Assembly (NCBI GenBank): GCA_003554685.1 | Contig: PWHA01000102.1 | Location: 1 to 23,047 of the forward strand | Source: Halanaerobiaceae bacterium | GTDB lineage: Bacteria > Bacillota > Halanaerobiia > Halanaerobiales > Halarsenatibacteraceae | Length of the DNA stretch: 23,047 bases | Direction of reading: 5' to 3' | In this document: positions 6,799-14,266 of the stretch, one piece after another | How the letters are laid out: each line of letters starts with the position of its first letter | Position numbering within the stretch: position 1 is the first letter of the stretch | Translations under genes and position numbers: made by a program | The notes under the pieces: model-generated | Told to the model about the DNA's origin: nothing | Databases searched by the model: none | The model's input: the letters and a program-made list of their open reading frames with translations, nothing else

Positions 6799-8856
6799 CT
6801 AATCCTCGTCCAGGGCAATTTCAGCTATATCCATGACAGGTTCTATCAGTTCGGCCACCAGGTGTAAAAGCCTGAGGCGGTTTGTTCTGAGCCTGTCATC
6901 CTCAACCATGACCACCACATTATCAAGAAATTCATCGACCGGGGTTTTCAGGTCGGCTATGGCAAGCAGGGCCGGAAAGTATTCCTCGCTGCCGTAATAT
7001 TCCTGAACCTGGCTGGCAGCCTCCTGATATTTCTTCCAGAGATTTTTTTCCTCTTCATCCTGGAGTAATTCCGGGGAAAATTCTTCCGCCGGTTCCCCCT
7101 GGCGAGCCAGATTCTGGCAGCGCTGCAGTCCGTACATCAGGGCCAAAAAATCCTGATGATCCTTTTCCCTAAGCTGCATGACCGCCCGGCAGCGGGCATA
7201 AATATCATCCAGATCAAAGCTGTTTTTCTCCATCACGGCATTGATCACATCATAGCGAATCCCCTCTTCGGCCAGGTAGTTGCGCAGGCGCTGCTCCAGG
7301 AAATCCAGAACTTTATCTCTGACCTCATCTTCCGCTCCAATCTCCTGCTGCAGCAGCTCAAAGAGTGCCTCCAGGTCCAGGTCCAGGTCCTTCTCAATAA
7401 TCATTCTGATGATGGCGGTAGCCTTACGCCTCAGGGCAAAGGGGTCCTGAGAACCACTGGGAATATTGCCGACATAAAAGTTGCTCATAATATCATCGGC
7501 CTTATCGCTTAAGCTTAAAATCAAACCGGCCGGGCTTTCCGGCAGCTCATCCTCAGAGCTGGAGGGCAGGTACTGCTCGGCTATGGCCCGGGCTACCGCG
7601 CTGCTTTCTCCGGCCAGCCGGGCATATTCTCCTCCCATGAAACCCTGCAAGGAGGCAAATTCCCGCACCATTTCGGTGACCAGGTCAAATTTGGCCAGTT
7701 TTGCAGCCCGGGCTGCCTGTTCTTTAACCTTCTCATCCTGAGAGACTGCGGTGGCGATCTCCCTGGCAATATTTTTCAGCCGCTCGACCTTCTCGGCCAG
7801 GCTGCCCAGTTCCTCCTGATAGACGATACTGTCAAGCCGGGAATTAAATTCTTCCGGGCTTTTTTTCTGATCCTCTCGGTAAAAGAAGACGGCATCGGCC
7901 AGCCGGGCCCGGATGACCATTTCATTACCCCTGATAACTTCTTCCAGGTGATTGTTATCACCATTTCTGACACCGACAAATTTATTGATCAGGCTGCCGG
8001 ATTTCTCCAGGGGAAAATAGCGCTGATGCTTGATCATCGAGGTTGTTAATACCTTATCAGGCAGGCTGAGAAAATCCTGAGAAAACTCACCCTGAAAGGC
8101 AGTGGGGTATTCCACCAGGTTGACAACCTCCTTCAGCAGATCCTCCGGCCGGACCGCTTCCACCTCCGGGGGGAGCAGTTTTTCCAGCTGCTCTAAGATC
8201 CTGCTGCGCCGCTCTTCATTTTTAACCAGCACCTTCTCCCCGGAAAGCAACTCAAAATAGCGGTCTGCCGAGGGAATTTCCAGCCTGTCCTCTCCCAGAA
8301 AGCGTTGTCCCCTAGTGGTTCGACCGCTCTCAAGGCCGGCCAGCTCAAAATCAATTACCTCACCATCCAGCAGGGCCAGGAGCCAGCGGATCGGTCTCAC
8401 AAAGCGGTACTTTTTATCTCCCCAGCGCATCTTCTGAGGCTGGGGCAGGGAATTTACCAGTTCCGGCAGAAGGCTCTGTAAGACCTGGCCGGTCTTTCTG
8501 CCTTCAATGGTTTTCTCGGCAAAGAGATAGCCATCCCGGATTACCACCTCATCCAGACTGATGTTCTGTCCTCGGGCAAAACCTTCACCGGCCCTGGTGG
8601 GGTTGCCCTCTTCATCAAAGGCGATCTCTTCGGCAGGGCCTCTGACACTTTCTTCTTTGTCAGACTGGCTTTCAGCCAGACCCCGGCCGTAGAGAACCAG
8701 GCGGCGGGGCGTGGAATAGCTGGCAAAATCATCAAAGTCGATCCTGGCCTCGCTAAACTTCTCCCGGGCCAGCCCGGTTAGATTATCCCGCAGCCCCGGT
8801 ATCATACCGGCAGGAATTTCCTCGGTTCCTATTTCAAAAATCAGTTCAGCTGACAT
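6799..8856 (-). CDS. glyS: Glycine--tRNA ligase beta subunit
   Basis: This is the large subunit of the bacterial alpha2-beta2 glycyl-tRNA synthetase, which binds tRNA-Gly for charging by GlyQ. At about 685 residues it has the family length. The start ELIFEIGTEEIPAGMIP is the standard GlyS N-terminus. PTRAGEGFARGQ, the block KMRWGDKKYRFVRPIRWLLALLDG and TTSMIKHQRYFPL are also family hallmarks. The C-terminal 100 residues, beginning at LYGLQRCQNLAR, form the anticodon-binding region. I place the start at the ATG at 8856, where GGAGG lies 9 bases before it; two upstream codons (ATG 8862, GTG 8865) are too close to that site. It overlaps glyQ by 11 bases, so the two subunits are probably translated in a coupled way. 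A hexanucleotide repeat encodes Asp-Leu three times near the middle. Confidence 0.97.
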   Translation of the reverse strand: MSAELIFEIGTEEIPAGMIPGLRDNLTGLAREKFSEARIDFDDFASYSTPRRLVLYGRGLAESQSDKEESVRGPAEEIAFDEEGNPTRAGEGFARGQNISLDEVVIRDGYLFAEKTIEGRKTGQVLQSLLPELVNSLPQPQKMRWGDKKYRFVRPIRWLLALLDGEVIDFELAGLESGRTTRGQRFLGEDRLEIPSADRYFELLSGEKVLVKNEERRSRILEQLEKLLPPEVEAVRPEDLLKEVVNLVEYPTAFQGEFSQDFLSLPDKVLTTSMIKHQRYFPLEKSGSLINKFVGVRNGDNNHLEEVIRGNEMVIRARLADAVFFYREDQKKSPEEFNSRLDSIVYQEELGSLAEKVERLKNIAREIATAVSQDEKVKEQAARAAKLAKFDLVTEMVREFASLQGFMGGEYARLAGESSAVARAIAEQYLPSSSEDELPESPAGLILSLSDKADDIMSNFYVGNIPSGSQDPFALRRKATAIIRMIIEKDLDLDLEALFELLQQEIGAEDEVRDKVLDFLEQRLRNYLAEEGIRYDVINAVMEKNSFDLDDIYARCRAVMQLREKDHQDFLALMYGLQRCQNLARQGEPAEEFSPELLQDEEEKNLWKKYQEAASQVQEYYGSEEYFPALLAIADLKTPVDEFLDNVVVMVEDDRLRTNRLRLLHLVAELIEPVMDIAEIALDED
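7372..7389. repeat. Three tandem copies of a hexanucleotide within glyS
   Basis: GACCTG is repeated three times on the minus strand and encodes Asp-Leu-Asp-Leu-Asp-Leu in an acidic surface segment of GlyS. Gain or loss of one unit would keep the reading frame. Confidence 0.9.
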
Positions 8857-9712
8857 CGGCATCACCCTCCCTGCTGATCATTTCCAGATAACCGGAGGCA
8901 CAATCCTGAGCCAAATCCCTGACCCGCTTGATGTAGCGGGTTCTTTCAGTAACGCTGATTGCTCCCCGGGCATCAAGGATATTAAAAATATGAGAACATT
9001 TCAGGGTATTATCATAGGCCGGCAGCGGCAGATTGCTGTCGTTGCAGAGCCGGGCTTCTTTTTCGTAGAGCTCAAACATCTGCTGCAGCCGGCCGGTATC
9101 GGCTATTTCAAAGTTATATTTGGACTGCTGATATTCATTGGCATGATAAACATCGCCGTAGGTGACATCACCAACCCAGCAAAGATCGTAAACACTCTCC
9201 TTCTCCTGGAGATACATGGCAATCCGCTCCAGACCGTAGGTAAGTTCCACGGTCACCGGATCGGTATCGTAGCCCCCCACCTGCTGGAAGTAGGTGAACT
9301 GGGTAATCTCCATACCGTCCAGCCAGACCTCCCAGCCCAGACCCCAGGCTCCCAGGGTCGGTGCTTCCCAGTTGTCCTCGACAAAGCGGATATCGTGTTC
9401 CCGGGGAACAATTCCCAGTTCTTCCAGACTCTCCAGGTAAAGGTCCTGGACATTCTCCGGGGAGGGCTTTAAAATAACCTGATACTGAAAGTGGCGCTGA
9501 ACCCGGTTAGGATTCTCTCCGTAGCGGCCGTCCTGGGGACGGCGAGAGGGCTGGACATAGCCAGCCCGCCAGGGTTCCCTGCCGAGAGCCTTGAGAAAGG
9601 TGGCGGGACACATGGTGCCTGCACCAACCTCAACATCATAGGGCTGTTCGATCACACAGTTATTTCTGCTCCAGTAATCTGTCAGCTTCTGAATAATCTC
9701 CTGAAAATTCAT
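8846..9712 (-). CDS. glyQ: Glycine--tRNA ligase alpha subunit
   Basis: This is the catalytic alpha subunit, which forms glycyl-adenylate and charges tRNA-Gly together with GlyS. About 288 residues is standard. It contains FQEIIQKLTDYW at the N-terminus, GAGTMCPATFLKALG, WRAGYVQPSRRPQDGRYGEN, NRVQRHFQYQVILKP and the class II motif region EVWLDGMEITQFTYFQQVGG, all highly conserved in GlyQ. The ATG at 9712 fits an AGAGGAG site 8 bases upstream; a GTG at 9721 sits inside or beside that site and is less likely. The gene opens a new unit after the recO terminator. No T-box leader is visible upstream: the conserved AGGGTGG-ACCGCG antiterminator sequence is missing from the 310-base spacer, although many Firmicute glyQS operons have one. 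Confidence 0.97.
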   Translation of the reverse strand: MNFQEIIQKLTDYWSRNNCVIEQPYDVEVGAGTMCPATFLKALGREPWRAGYVQPSRRPQDGRYGENPNRVQRHFQYQVILKPSPENVQDLYLESLEELGIVPREHDIRFVEDNWEAPTLGAWGLGWEVWLDGMEITQFTYFQQVGGYDTDPVTVELTYGLERIAMYLQEKESVYDLCWVGDVTYGDVYHANEYQQSKYNFEIADTGRLQQMFELYEKEARLCNDSNLPLPAYDNTLKCSHIFNILDARGAISVTERTRYIKRVRDLAQDCASGYLEMISREGDADVS

Positions 9713-10022
9713 CCTTCCCACTCCTCTTAAAATATATAATCATTATGATTATGATAAAATAGTATTCCCTTGAAAATATTCCGTTTTATTATATATCTGT
9801 TATGAACTTATAGGGTCCTGAGGGTGTGCCTTGAAAATACGCCGCAATATTTTCATGTCTTGTTGTGCTCCAAAAAAGCATGGAGGTCTACTTAATAATA
9901 AAAAATCGTTGCTATAATCATAACCCTGATAAAGAAAAGCCTCACTCCCTCGGGAACGAGGCATCCAGACTGCCCGGTTAATTCGCCGTAAAATTTCTGC
10001 CGTAGATCGGCAGAGGGTACAT
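9713..10022. other. 310-base spacer between recO and glyQ
   Basis: The spacer holds the recO terminator (9931-9962) and then about 215 AT-rich bases without a gene. Visible items are a hairpin CTCCA/TGGAG (9868-9885), a hairpin GAAAATA/TATTTTC with an 8-base loop (9833-9854), an 11-base direct repeat CCTTGAAAATA at 9768-9778 and 9829-9839, and an inverted repeat around ATAATCATTATGA (9734-9748). No full -35/-10 pair stands out for glyQ, although a TATAAT occurs about 75 bases before its start. No T-box is seen. A 78-codon frame across this stretch (9800-10036, minus) has no recognisable product and overlaps both the terminator and the end of recO, so I do not call it a gene. Confidence 0.6.
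9931..9962 (-). terminator. Rho-independent terminator after recO
   Basis: On the minus strand GCCTCGTTCC (9962-9953) and GGAGTGAGGC (9948-9939) form a 10-bp stem with two G-U pairs and a CGAG tetraloop, followed by TTTTCTTT (9938-9931). It lies about 60 bases past the recO stop and ends the phoH-to-recO gene run. Confidence 0.88.
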
Positions 10023-10772
10023 TTAAAACATATCAAGAAATCTCCGGGAACGAAGATTTAACTCCAGATGATAGACAATAAACTCATCTAAAATTTTATT
10101 GATCCTGCTCAGGGCTGACCCGGAAATTTTCAGATCAGCCGGCAGCTGATATCCCTTATTTTTAACGACCTGCATAATTTGATAGTCCTCACCATCAATA
10201 CTGATGGATTTTTCTCCGGGAACCTCTTCTGCCAGAACCAGGCTGCCATCCGGAACTGAAAAAGCCAGATCCCGGGAGGCTGAATATCTTTCCTCTTTGC
10301 GGTAATCATCCTCCCCCAGCCGGAGAGAAAAACCCAGATGTTCCAGCAGCAGCAGGCGGAATATGAGGTGAATCAGGCGAAAATCCTTATCTTTCCGGGC
10401 TTCCTCCAGCTGATACAGGGTTTTAATCAGATGCCTGAAAAGATTAACATCTGCCTGAGTGGTGCCGGCCAGATAGTAAAATTCCAGAACATAACTGCCG
10501 TAGCTCATCTTCTTGAGATCCTCACGCAGAGCCTGAAAGCTGTGTTTTCTGCTCAGTTTATTCAGCCGGCCCAGACCTTCGCCCTGATAATACTCCAGCT
10601 GATTCCAGCAGAAATTCTGGAGCAGACCTGACTTAAAAGAGGTGGTTTTCTTGCTGCCAGAAACTGCAATTCTGGCCAGCCCGTAATCCCGGGTATAAAA
10701 GGTTACCAGGGTATCGGACTCACCTAAATCCATACTGCGCAGGACAACCCCCGAAGTCTTCCGGGATGACAT
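10023..10772 (-). CDS. recO: DNA repair protein RecO
   Basis: RecO helps load RecA onto SSB-coated single-stranded DNA in the RecFOR gap-repair pathway. The 249 residues fit the family. The N-terminal OB-fold region begins with SGVVLRSMDLGESDTLVTFYT and IAVSGSKKTTSFKSGLLQ, a standard RecO opening. The remainder is helical, with YGSYVLEFYYLAG near 100. The cysteine pairs that bind zinc in many RecO proteins are not visible here; the only cysteine I see is in NFCWNQ. The ATG at 10772 lies 4 bases past the deoC stop, and its ribosome site GAGGAGGAG is made of the last three Glu codons of deoC. In Firmicutes recO normally follows era; here deoC is inserted between them. Confidence 0.93.
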   Translation of the reverse strand: MSSRKTSGVVLRSMDLGESDTLVTFYTRDYGLARIAVSGSKKTTSFKSGLLQNFCWNQLEYYQGEGLGRLNKLSRKHSFQALREDLKKMSYGSYVLEFYYLAGTTQADVNLFRHLIKTLYQLEEARKDKDFRLIHLIFRLLLLEHLGFSLRLGEDDYRKEERYSASRDLAFSVPDGSLVLAEEVPGEKSISIDGEDYQIMQVVKNKGYQLPADLKISGSALSRINKILDEFIVYHLELNLRSRRFLDMF

Positions 10773-10776
10773 TTAG

Positions 10777-11466
10777 CTACTCCTCCTCATCGGTGACAAT
10801 TCCCACTCCCGAACTGGTGCCAATTCTATTGGCACCGGCATCCAGCATATCCAAAGCATCGGAAAAATTTCTGATACCTCCTGAAGCCTTGACCCCGAGA
10901 TCCCGGCCCACGGTCTTTCTCATCAGACTGACATCCTCGGTGGTGGCATTACCGGTACCAAAACCTGTTGAGGTTTTAACAAAATCTGCCCCGGCATCCC
11001 TGGCCAGTTCACAGGCTTTAACTATCTCATCGTCATCAAGATAGCAGGTCTCAATGATAACTTTGACAATAATATCGGAGGTTACACCGGCGGTGTTGGT
11101 TGAATCAACCACCGATTTAATATCAGACCTGACCAGGTCATAGGCCCGGGATTTAAAGGCACTCAGATTCATAACCATATCCATCTCCTGGGCTCCATTC
11201 TTGATGGCATTTCTGGTTTCAAAGGCCTTGGTCTCGGTGGTGTTGGCTCCCAGGGGAAAACCGATTACGGTAGTGATTTTTACCGAACTTTCCTTGAGTT
11301 GTTTGGCGGCAAAGGGAACAAAAATGGGATGGATACAGACCGAGGCAAATTCATATTCCCTGGCTTCCTCGCAGAGCTTCTTGATGTCTTCCACCCTGCC
11401 GGTGGGCTTTAAATAGGTATGATCGATCATCTTTGCCATATCTTTAGGTTTGATAGCCATAAGCAA
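10777..11466 (-). CDS. deoC: Deoxyribose-phosphate aldolase
   Basis: DERA splits 2-deoxyribose 5-phosphate into glyceraldehyde 3-phosphate and acetaldehyde, the last step in using deoxynucleosides as carbon. The TIM-barrel sequence carries IDHTYLKP at the N-terminus, FASVCIHP, TVIGFPLGANTTETKAFE, EMDMVMN (Asp96), DFVKTSTGFG with the Schiff-base Lys164, and VKASGGIR with Lys193, so all catalytic residues are present. The length (about 229) is typical of Firmicutes. The TTG at 11466 has AAGGAG 7 bases before it; the ATG at 11460 is the alternative, 13 bases from that site, and the choice is open. It lies between era and recO with its own candidate promoter. cdd, two genes upstream, supports a nucleoside-salvage role. 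Confidence 0.96.
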   Translation of the reverse strand: MLMAIKPKDMAKMIDHTYLKPTGRVEDIKKLCEEAREYEFASVCIHPIFVPFAAKQLKESSVKITTVIGFPLGANTTETKAFETRNAIKNGAQEMDMVMNLSAFKSRAYDLVRSDIKSVVDSTNTAGVTSDIIVKVIIETCYLDDDEIVKACELARDAGADFVKTSTGFGTGNATTEDVSLMRKTVGRDLGVKASGGIRNFSDALDMLDAGANRIGTSSGVGIVTDEEE

Positions 11467-11540
11467 TTATCAACTCCTTTAATAGTTACCCTGTAACTCA
11501 CTAACCGGAAAATTTATTAAGAGAAAAATTTAAGTCAATA

Positions 11541-11570
11541 ATTATATTCTCGGTATAACCTCATTGTCCT
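11541..11570 (-). promoter_or_regulatory. Candidate promoter for deoC-recO
   Basis: On the minus strand AGGACA (11570-11565) and a perfect TATAAT (11546-11541) are 18 bases apart within the 165-base gap between era and deoC. The -35 matches consensus at 4 of 6 positions. The predicted leader before deoC is about 70 bases. Confidence 0.45.
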
Positions 11571-11631
11571 TCCTGATAGAGAAGAAATATCCGGAAGAAA
11601 CCTGCTCTTCGGCTCCAGCCGGACTGAACTT

Positions 11632-12525
11632 TTATTGCTGCCCCTTATAACCCAGCCTTTTCAGCCACTTTTCATCCTTGCGCCAGTTCTTTCTCACCTT
11701 GACCCAGAGGTCAAGGTAAACCTTACGGCCCAGCATTCTTTCAATTTCCTTTCGGGCCCGGCTGCCAATTTTTTTCAGCATGCTGCCGTTTTTACCGATA
11801 ATAATTGCTTTGTGGCTGCTGTGCTCAACAAAGATATTGGTCCTGAGATAATAAAGATCCTGTTCCTCCCTTTCCTTCATTTCCTCCAGCTGGACAGCTG
11901 TTCCATAGGGAATCTCCTCATAGAGCAGCTGAAAAATCTGTTCCCGGACCAGCTCTTCAATTAAATCCCGCTCCAGCTGGTCGGTATACATGTCTTCGGG
12001 ATAAAACTGGGGCCCTTCGGGAAGCTGCTGATAAATCTTTTCCTTGAGGTTATCGAGACCCTGACCGGTTTCGGCCGAAACTGCCAGGGGCGGGAGACCT
12101 GTCTGACGCTGGAAATCATCGAGAATCCTCTGAAGTTTATCCGGTTTAATCCTGTCAATCTTATTGACCGCCAGAATTGCCGGCCTGTCAGCTTCTTGAA
12201 CCTTCTCGAAGATAAACTGATCCCCGCTCCCGTAACCTGCTGGAGCCTCAACCAGAAAAACCACCATATCAACATCTCTGATCCCGTAATAAATTTCATC
12301 CAGCATGTACTCATCCAGCTTATTTCTGGCCCGGTGAACTCCCGGTGTATCAACAAAAACAGCCTGAAAGCAGGCTGTGGTCAGAATGGCTCTTATTCTT
12401 TTTCTAGTGGTCTGGGGCCGGGAGGAAATAATAGCTGCCTTGGCTCCAATCAGCCTGTTAACCAGACTGGATTTGCCCACGTTGGGTCTGCCGACCACCG
12501 CCACAAAACCCGAGCGAAAACTCAT
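11632..12525 (-). CDS. era: GTPase Era
   Basis: Era is an essential GTPase that binds the 3' end of 16S rRNA and aids small-subunit assembly. The G motifs are clear: GRPNVGKS (12-19), the effector region around SSRPQTTRKRI, DTPG (59-62), NKID (121-124) and SAE (150-152). The C-terminal KH domain carries IIGKNGSMLKKIGSRARKEIE, followed by LWVKVRKNWRKDEKWLKRLGY, the usual Era ending. The 297 residues match the family. The ATG at 12525 overlaps the cdd stop as ATGA, and GGAG in the cdd coding sequence is its ribosome site. ybeY, cdd and era adjacency is the common Firmicute arrangement. Confidence 0.98.
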   Translation of the reverse strand: MSFRSGFVAVVGRPNVGKSSLVNRLIGAKAAIISSRPQTTRKRIRAILTTACFQAVFVDTPGVHRARNKLDEYMLDEIYYGIRDVDMVVFLVEAPAGYGSGDQFIFEKVQEADRPAILAVNKIDRIKPDKLQRILDDFQRQTGLPPLAVSAETGQGLDNLKEKIYQQLPEGPQFYPEDMYTDQLERDLIEELVREQIFQLLYEEIPYGTAVQLEEMKEREEQDLYYLRTNIFVEHSSHKAIIIGKNGSMLKKIGSRARKEIERMLGRKVYLDLWVKVRKNWRKDEKWLKRLGYKGQQ

Positions 12526-12941
12526 GACTGCTCCAGATCCCCGGCGGCAAAATGACCCGGCAGAAGTTCGCCGGCTGTCCGGCTCAGCTCATCTCCTGAA
12601 AGATTGAGCATAATTACCTCCATTTCCGGGTTAAACTCGTTCATCACCTGCCGGCAGGCCCCGCAGGGAGAAACCGGACGGCCGGTAGCGGCAGTGACAG
12701 CCAGGGCAACAATCTCCCTTTCCCCGGCTGCTACGGCCTGGAAAATTGCTGTCCGCTCAGCGCAGATGCTCAGGGGATAGGAGGCATTTTCAATATTAAC
12801 TCCGGTGTAAATACTGCCCGAAGCAGTCAAAACTGCTGCTCCCACCGGAAAATAAGAATAGGGTACATAGGCCCGCTCCCTGGCCTCCCGGGCCCTGGTC
12901 TTTAATTTTTCTCTGGTTTGCTGATCCAGTTGAGTTTTCAC
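12522..12941 (-). CDS. cdd: Cytidine deaminase
   Basis: This enzyme deaminates cytidine and deoxycytidine to uridine and deoxyuridine in pyrimidine salvage. It is a homotetrameric-type CDA of 139 residues. The zinc site is complete: Cys60-Ala-Glu62 in SICAERTAIF, where Glu62 is the proton shuttle, and Cys93/Cys96 in SPCGACRQV. The substrate-binding segment VNIENASYPLS precedes it. The start is the GTG at 12941, with AGGAGG (12956-12951) 9 bases upstream; no in-frame ATG offers a better site. The gene overlaps era by 4 bases. It follows the DUF3048 gene after a 230-base gap in which I see no strong promoter or terminator. Confidence 0.96.
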   Translation of the reverse strand: MKTQLDQQTREKLKTRAREARERAYVPYSYFPVGAAVLTASGSIYTGVNIENASYPLSICAERTAIFQAVAAGEREIVALAVTAATGRPVSPCGACRQVMNEFNPEMEVIMLNLSGDELSRTAGELLPGHFAAGDLEQS

Positions 12942-13171
12942 GCTGCTGTTCCTCCTTCAGCGGTTATAAGATCGTAAATATATTAAAGATATGTTTCAGA
13001 TATATAAGTTATAGGTGTTTTAGGGCAGGCTCTCTGAGAGGTTTTACTGCCAGACAGGTTCTTCGGTTAATAATAAAATAACCCGGCAGAAATAAATATG
13101 GTGAAAATAACGGCGAAATTAATTACGGTGAAATATGATTGAAATAACTGATAAATGATCCCAGACCGGGT

Positions 13172-14266
13172 TTAATAATTAACCTCGGTATTCAGGGGCA
13201 CCACCTGAATCCAGGTGGTGCCGGGCAGAAATTCAAGAGGCTCTCCCTCCCGGTTATAATATTCTGTCTCTCCTCCGGAGTTTTTCAGCCAGTAGCCGGG
13301 GATGACGGTGCCCTTCTGAAAGAAAAGAAGCTCACCCTGAGAATCCAGCTCCATTTTCAGCCTCCCAATATCATCGATCACCCGGGTGGGAACATACTTG
13401 ACAATGATATTTCTGACTGTGAGCTGGTCCCCGGCAGTATTAAGATGGGGCCTGCTGGCATTCCCCAGAAAGCGGAGATAGTTTCTCTCCTCCTCATTAT
13501 ATTGATAATAGACAGTATAGCCACCCCAGTACCTGATTTCAACTTCGTCTGTTTTCTCCCGAACTGCCAGGCTGACTGGAGCTTTCAAATTGTCCGGATT
13601 GCCGGCCGGCAGGACAGCAAAATGTTTCTCACTGGCTCCTTCAGGCAGACTGTCTTTGCCGGTGAAAAGATTATGAGGCCGGGATCTTTCGCTGTCCCTC
13701 CAGTAGTAGCTGCCCCGCCTGATTTCATCAAGATGATCAACCTGAAGCTGAGAGAGATACTGATAACCCAGGGGGCTGGCTCCAATATGAAGCAGTCTGC
13801 TGTCATAACCAGTAGCTGTCTCCACCATGTAGGAGCGGAGACTGCGAATCGGGCCTATTTCCGCAGGCACCTGAGAAAAATAGAGAGCCAGAAAGCGGGT
13901 TAACCCACCTTCCACCAGGAATTCATAGACCCGTTCAGCCTCATTAAGCCCTGTCTGGGGCCGGGAGGAAGGATGGTTTTCAATTACCACGGCCAGGGGT
14001 CGAGTTAAATTTGGCTCTAAATTCCCGGGTTGAACTGTATCCTGTATAAATTCATCCACAGGCTGATTCCACCAAGGATAAAGCTTTTCTTCCGGGAGAT
14101 CAAGGCCGGTTATTTCCTCCAGCAGCTCTCTGCTGATAGCTGTTTCCTCGGAAGCAAAAAAGTTAAAAAAGGGAAAATGACCGCTCGCTAAATAAAGCAA
14201 TCCTGCTCCCAGGCTCAGGACCAGAATCATGATACCGATCACTTCATTTTTGCGGAAGTTAAGCAT
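13172..14266 (-). CDS. DUF3048 (YerB-type) exported protein with N-terminal membrane anchor
   Basis: This 364-residue protein starts with a short basic stretch and one hydrophobic segment (about 9-28), a signal anchor without a lipobox cysteine, so the body should lie outside the membrane. The region from about 90 to 240 matches DUF3048: RPLAVVIENHPSSRPQTGLNEA, VYEFLVEGGLTRFLALY, IGPIRSLRSYMVETATGYD and LLHIGASPLG. The C-terminal part (about 240-364), with GTVIPGYWLKN and GTTWIQVVP, matches the second domain usual in YerB-like proteins. Biochemical function is not established for this family and I assign none. The ATG at 14266 overlaps the end of the CNNM gene by 8 bases, with AGGAGGAG as ribosome site, so the two are coupled. 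This slot in Bacillus carries dgkA instead. Confidence 0.88.
   Translation of the reverse strand: MLNFRKNEVIGIMILVLSLGAGLLYLASGHFPFFNFFASEETAISRELLEEITGLDLPEEKLYPWWNQPVDEFIQDTVQPGNLEPNLTRPLAVVIENHPSSRPQTGLNEAERVYEFLVEGGLTRFLALYFSQVPAEIGPIRSLRSYMVETATGYDSRLLHIGASPLGYQYLSQLQVDHLDEIRRGSYYWRDSERSRPHNLFTGKDSLPEGASEKHFAVLPAGNPDNLKAPVSLAVREKTDEVEIRYWGGYTVYYQYNEEERNYLRFLGNASRPHLNTAGDQLTVRNIIVKYVPTRVIDDIGRLKMELDSQGELLFFQKGTVIPGYWLKNSGGETEYYNREGEPLEFLPGTTWIQVVPLNTEVNY

Noticed and set aside
8990..9472. A 160-codon plus-strand frame opposite glyQ
   Set aside because: glyQ is certain here; the antisense frame is a by-product of its codon use.
9800..10036. A 78-codon minus-strand frame between recO and glyQ
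   Set aside because: It overlaps the recO end and its terminator, has no good ribosome site, and its product resembles no protein I can name. I treat the region as non-coding but list it as a finding.
11590..11631. Hairpin CGGC-TGGA-GCCG just after era as a terminator
   Set aside because: The stem is 4 bp and no T-run follows.
11961..12356. A 131-codon minus-strand frame inside era in another frame
   Set aside because: The era frame has all G motifs and the KH domain; the alternative frame is rich in Trp, Ser and Arg, as expected from an off-frame reading.
13140..13171. Hairpin CCC-GGTCT-GGG just after the DUF3048 gene as a terminator
   Set aside because: The stem is only 3 bp and there is no T-run on the minus strand.
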